From CAZDKO01 sp964506075 [NCBI: uncultured bacterium] (GTDB taxonomy: Bacteria; CAZDME01; JAYEMH01), in assembly GCA_964506075.1 (NCBI GenBank), contig CAZDKO010000044.1, forward strand, positions 1 through 9,467: DNA of 9,467 bases. The letters run 5' to 3'. Below the pieces are notes generated by a model, which saw only the letters and a list, made by a program, of their open reading frames with translations, was not told where the DNA came from and searched no databases. The position numbers and the translations under genes were made by a program. Positions 6,960 to 9,467 of this stretch are shown here, piece after piece; positions within the stretch are counted from its first letter, which is position 1, and each line of letters opens with the position of its first letter.

Positions 6960-7954
6960 ACTATTTTTTCTATCTGTTCGCGATTGAGCCCGAAGAGAAT
7001 CTCTTCCGCTTGTCCTCCTTGTATTTGGTAAGTCCCGAGTTTTTTACACAGGTTAATACTGCGGATATCGGATTTTAAAAGTATGCATTTAACACTATCC
7101 GCGCCTCTTTCAATCGCCTCTTTGAGAGCAATCCTGGTGAGTTTTTCTCCGATTCCTATTCTACGGTAACGCCAGTGCACAACTCTGTTATATATCCGCC
7201 AGCCGGAATAAACAGTTTCGTCGTCTGGAAACTGCTTTACCGTAACGCTACCTACGATTTTATTATTATATTCCGCTAAAAAACAACTTCCGACCCCTTT
7301 TAAATCTTCAATATATTTTTTAAAGTATCTCTCGAGAGCTTCTTGTTTAGCATAATAAGGAGAGTAAACTTTAAACAGCCGGGCTAAAAAAACGGCATCT
7401 TCATCCGTCGCTACCCGATAGGTAACCTTCCCACGACTGATTTTTTGAATTAAATAGCCATAAATCTTTGTTCCCTGCAACCTTCTTAACACCAGCCCTA
7501 CCTGTTTCTTCAATTTCGCCGGAATAAGCCAGACTCGTCTTCTGATTAAAAAACACCTGACATAAAAATAAGCTTTTAATTTAGCTATACGTGTATCAAG
7601 TTTAATCTCTTTTCCATCCCTTTCAACCGCTATTATTTTACCCAAAATATCCTCGGGATTAACATAAGGGTCAAAATAAAAACTTGCATCTCCTTTGGTT
7701 ATAAATAATATCTTGCCACTACTTTTGTCCCTTTGAATCAACCGATGGATAACTATTTGGGATGGCGGCACACGATAAAAAATTATATCGCCAGCCTTTA
7801 ATTCCTCTGGTTGAAAACTTTCAATCAAAACAATCTCTTTGTCCCGCAGAAACGGCTGCATACTCTTACCTTTAATACGAAAACGAAGAATATTACCATT
7901 TTTCAATACTGCCTTATTTAATTCCAAAAAATCATTTTCCGTATATATTTTCAT
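6953..7954 (-). CDS. S26 (SipW/ER-type) peptidase domain fused to GNAT acetyltransferase
   Basis: This 333-residue protein has two domains. Residues about 18-125 match S26 signal peptidase-like proteins: RIKGKSMQPFLRDKEIVLIE (26-45) with presumed nucleophile Ser31, GDIIFYRVP (55-63), VIHRLI (68-73) with His70 in place of the general-base Lys, and FITKGDASFYFD (84-95) with conserved Asp residues. A His in this position is typical of archaeal, ER and SipW-like enzymes. Residues about 177-325 are a GNAT domain: RVATDEDAVFLARLF (180-194), FLAEYNNKIVGSVTV (225-239) and the acetyl-CoA loop RRIGIGEKL (264-272). There is no N-terminal membrane helix; only a weakly hydrophobic basic stretch lies at about 126-145. 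It probably works in the cytoplasm or at the membrane face, so leader cleavage is more plausible than general signal peptide removal (inference). It lies 15 bp after the kinase gene and overlaps the next gene by 7 bp. Confidence 0.88.
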   Translation of the reverse strand: MKIYTENDFLELNKAVLKNGNILRFRIKGKSMQPFLRDKEIVLIESFQPEELKAGDIIFYRVPPSQIVIHRLIQRDKSSGKILFITKGDASFYFDPYVNPEDILGKIIAVERDGKEIKLDTRIAKLKAYFYVRCFLIRRRVWLIPAKLKKQVGLVLRRLQGTKIYGYLIQKISRGKVTYRVATDEDAVFLARLFKVYSPYYAKQEALERYFKKYIEDLKGVGSCFLAEYNNKIVGSVTVKQFPDDETVYSGWRIYNRVVHWRYRRIGIGEKLTRIALKEAIERGADSVKCILLKSDIRSINLCKKLGTYQIQGGQAEEILFGLNREQIEKIVC

Positions 7955-7969
7955 AAAGAAATCCGCTTT

Positions 7970-8917
7970 TTACTTTAATCCTCTAATGTAATTCACTATT
8001 CTTCTATCGGGAAGAAAATCCAATACAAAACAAGGGATTTCCTGTATTAATTGAATACAAGTTTCTATATTTCTCGCCCCTCCTTTTTTAATCCACAGCG
8101 GAGTATAACAATAATGAAGAAGGGTAAATAAAATATCTGATGGCTTTTGCTTATAGACTCTATTGTTTAATCCATGGCGAATAAAAAATATCTTATTAAG
8201 TAAAACACCCTTAGCACTGCCTATTTTGCCCCCCTTACACCAAGGGGTAGCGAACATCCAGAATTTACCTTTGATTTTTCTTACTATTATCCGGTCATCA
8301 TGTAATACAATCGAATCTTCACTCCATAAACTTGCCATTGTAGATTTTCCATGGCCGGAAAAACCTAAAAATAAATATCCACGGTCAGCATCCATAACCC
8401 CACATCCGTGAAATAATAAACCCTGGTTTTCAGACAACCAACTTATCGTCAGAATTTCAGAAAGAAGCGGCCATAAAGGATTAGGAATTGAACGAAAAGA
8501 TGCTCTATTACACTTAAAATAAACATCTCCTTTACTGAAGTTATTATTTAAAATAGCTATCGAGGAGACGGGGGAAGCCGGGCAAACAGGCTTATCGCTG
8601 AAAACCTTATAATTAGAGCCGATATAAGTAGCCTCAAAAAAAATTTTTACTTTAGAATTGGACTTAATGATGAAAACTTGCTTTTTATCTAAACGATAAA
8701 ATTCCCATACGCCCTTTATTCCTGTAATGGGTTTTTTACCTTTCAAAAAAAGTTTGGGGGTTTGTCCATAATGAAGCTGAATAGTCATCTTTGCTTTTTC
8801 TTTATTAGAAATAAATTCCTTATGAATTTTCCCAAAATCTATCTTTTCAATCGGGATAGAATCGCTAAGAATAGAAACAGGGATATCGGCTATTTTAATT
8901 GTGATTCGGTTACTCAT
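7970..8917 (-). CDS. HprK/PEP-carboxykinase-like P-loop kinase
   Basis: This 315-residue protein belongs to the HPr kinase/PEP carboxykinase-like nucleotide-binding fold. The core lies in its second half: LLFHGCGVMD (167-176), the P-loop GFSGHGKST (185-193, Lys191), the Mg-binding IVLHDDRIIVRK (203-214, Asp207/Asp208) and a P-WCKGGKIG loop (225-233) preceding LLNKIFFI. This order is typical of HprK-related proteins found beside PqqD-like and RiPP genes, rather than true sugar-regulation HprK, which has a DRTnase-like N-terminal domain. Residues 1-140 are beta-rich and not recognised. In some lasso peptide clusters such kinases phosphorylate a serine near the precursor C-terminus (family knowledge), and the peptide here ends GSSA. 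It has a strong Shine-Dalgarno site, AAGGAGT (8921-8927). It starts 41 bp after the YcaO gene and ends 15 bp before the S26/GNAT gene, so it is probably in the same operon. Confidence 0.87.
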   Translation of the reverse strand: MSNRITIKIADIPVSILSDSIPIEKIDFGKIHKEFISNKEKAKMTIQLHYGQTPKLFLKGKKPITGIKGVWEFYRLDKKQVFIIKSNSKVKIFFEATYIGSNYKVFSDKPVCPASPVSSIAILNNNFSKGDVYFKCNRASFRSIPNPLWPLLSEILTISWLSENQGLLFHGCGVMDADRGYLFLGFSGHGKSTMASLWSEDSIVLHDDRIIVRKIKGKFWMFATPWCKGGKIGSAKGVLLNKIFFIRHGLNNRVYKQKPSDILFTLLHYCYTPLWIKKGGARNIETCIQLIQEIPCFVLDFLPDRRIVNYIRGLK

Positions 8918-8920
8918 ATA

Positions 8921-8927
8921 ACTCCTT
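8921..8927 (-). promoter_or_regulatory. Shine-Dalgarno site of the HprK-like kinase gene
   Basis: The minus-strand sequence AAGGAGT, 3 nt before the ATG at 8915-8917 (4-5 nt from its GGAG core), sets the kinase start. No promoter-like pair was found in the 41-bp gap, so transcription probably comes from upstream of the window edge. Confidence 0.65.
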
Positions 8928-8958
8928 AATCAGATTAATTTTCTATAGTCTCGATATA

Positions 8959-9467
8959 TTAATGTTTTAAAGCTGTAGTTATTTCCGGAATGGTTTTTCT
9001 TCCTTTTAACAGGTGGAGTAATTTTTTAAATTTGTGCATATTTTTTATTTCTATTACGAATGATTTCGGGATCGACTGAAACAGAACTTTATCTTTCGCT
9101 AAAGGAATAATATTAAAATGGTCTGTTATCTTTGGCCTTTTTGAAAAAGAACCACCAAAATTTTTCGGTTGAAGCTCGATCTGTCTTGAAATATAATAAG
9201 CAAACTTTTCCTTACCGGTAGGCGGGACAAAACCAATCATATTGGGTATTTTCGTTTGACGGTTATCTTTACCGATTCCTGTTTTATATCCTAAAAGTTC
9301 AGGAACTTCAAAAATACGTTTTGAAGCCCTGATATAGGGTGCAACATAAGTAGGTTGAAGTTTAGGAATTAAAATTCTCACTACGGGAAATCCTATGCCG
9401 GGCCGGGTAATATCAATAACTATCACATCCAGTCCTGACTGTTCAATTTCTTTGATGCATGTTTCTA
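8959..9467 (-). CDS. YcaO-family protein with PqqD/RRE-like C-terminal tail (cut by right edge)
   Basis: The frame is open to the right edge, so the 168 visible residues are the C-terminal part; a GTG at 9424-9426 is internal, not the start. The preceding codons read ETCIKEIEQSGLD and continue as VIVIDITRPGIGFPVVRILI, then PKLQPTYVAPY and RIFEVPELLGYKTG. This is the conserved C-terminal pattern of YcaO proteins (vDlTrpdigfpVvRviVPgL, then a vPe-lG segment). YcaO enzymes use ATP to activate peptide amide bonds, giving azolines, thioamides or amidines. The usual PHPFP-like end is missing. Instead, from about visible residue 110 (RPKITDHFNIIPLAKDKVLF) to LLKGRKTIPEITTAL (152-166), the protein resembles the start of PqqD/RRE leader-binding domains, lacking the last helix. 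It is the first gene seen in the putative operon. The ATP-binding residues are outside the window, so activity cannot be judged. Confidence 0.82.
   Translation of the reverse strand, partial: ETCIKEIEQSGLDVIVIDITRPGIGFPVVRILIPKLQPTYVAPYIRASKRIFEVPELLGYKTGIGKDNRQTKIPNMIGFVPPTGKEKFAYYISRQIELQPKNFGGSFSKRPKITDHFNIIPLAKDKVLFQSIPKSFVIEIKNMHKFKKLLHLLKGRKTIPEITTALKH

Noticed and set aside
7970-8917. True HPr kinase/phosphorylase of carbon catabolite control
   Set aside because: The typical N-terminal HprK domain and the order of the regulatory signature are not seen, and no HPr gene is nearby.

Overview
All genes in this window lie on the minus strand, so the reading order runs from high to low coordinates. 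No rRNA, tRNA, CRISPR or mobile element was seen. The DNA is AT-rich through most of its length. The gene set and the many B12-type radical SAM proteins suggest an uncultured bacterium, possibly Omnitrophota or a similar candidate phylum. That placement is a guess from gene content, because no phylogenetic marker gene is visible.

Right part, 9467 down to 1957. A YcaO-family protein is cut by the right edge; its C-terminal half is visible and carries a PqqD/RRE-like tail. It is followed by an HPr-kinase/PEP-carboxykinase-like P-loop kinase, a fusion of an S26 (SipW/ER-type) peptidase domain with a GNAT acetyltransferase domain, a 739-residue B12-binding-type radical SAM protein with an unrecognised C-terminal region, a TPR lipoprotein, and a second B12-binding-type radical SAM protein of 555 residues. 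Short gaps and one 7-bp overlap suggest one transcription unit.

Middle, 1957 down to 1573. An easily missed 52-codon gene (1699-1857) has its own good Shine-Dalgarno site and an extended -10 promoter. It encodes a lysine-rich leader followed by a Gly/Cys/Ser core ending GCGGVSCGGSCGSSA. This looks like the precursor peptide of a ribosomally made, post-translationally modified natural product (RiPP). Its Ser-Cys pairs in a glycine-rich core recall microcin B17-type azole precursors.

Left part, 1572 down to 1. A family 2 glycosyltransferase overlaps the start of mtnA (5-methylthioribose-1-phosphate isomerase), which is cut by the left edge. These two genes look richer in GC than the region to their right and may be ordinary chromosomal genes flanking the cassette.

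Working model (inference): the YcaO protein and the two radical SAM enzymes modify Cys, Ser or carbon positions of the core. The RRE-like tail may hold the leader. The HprK-like kinase may phosphorylate a serine near the C-terminus, as HprK-like kinases do in some lasso peptide clusters. The S26/GNAT fusion may cut the leader, acetylate the product, or both. No cyclodehydratase partner (E1/ThiF-like), azoline dehydrogenase or exporter is visible; they may lie beyond the right edge or be absent.
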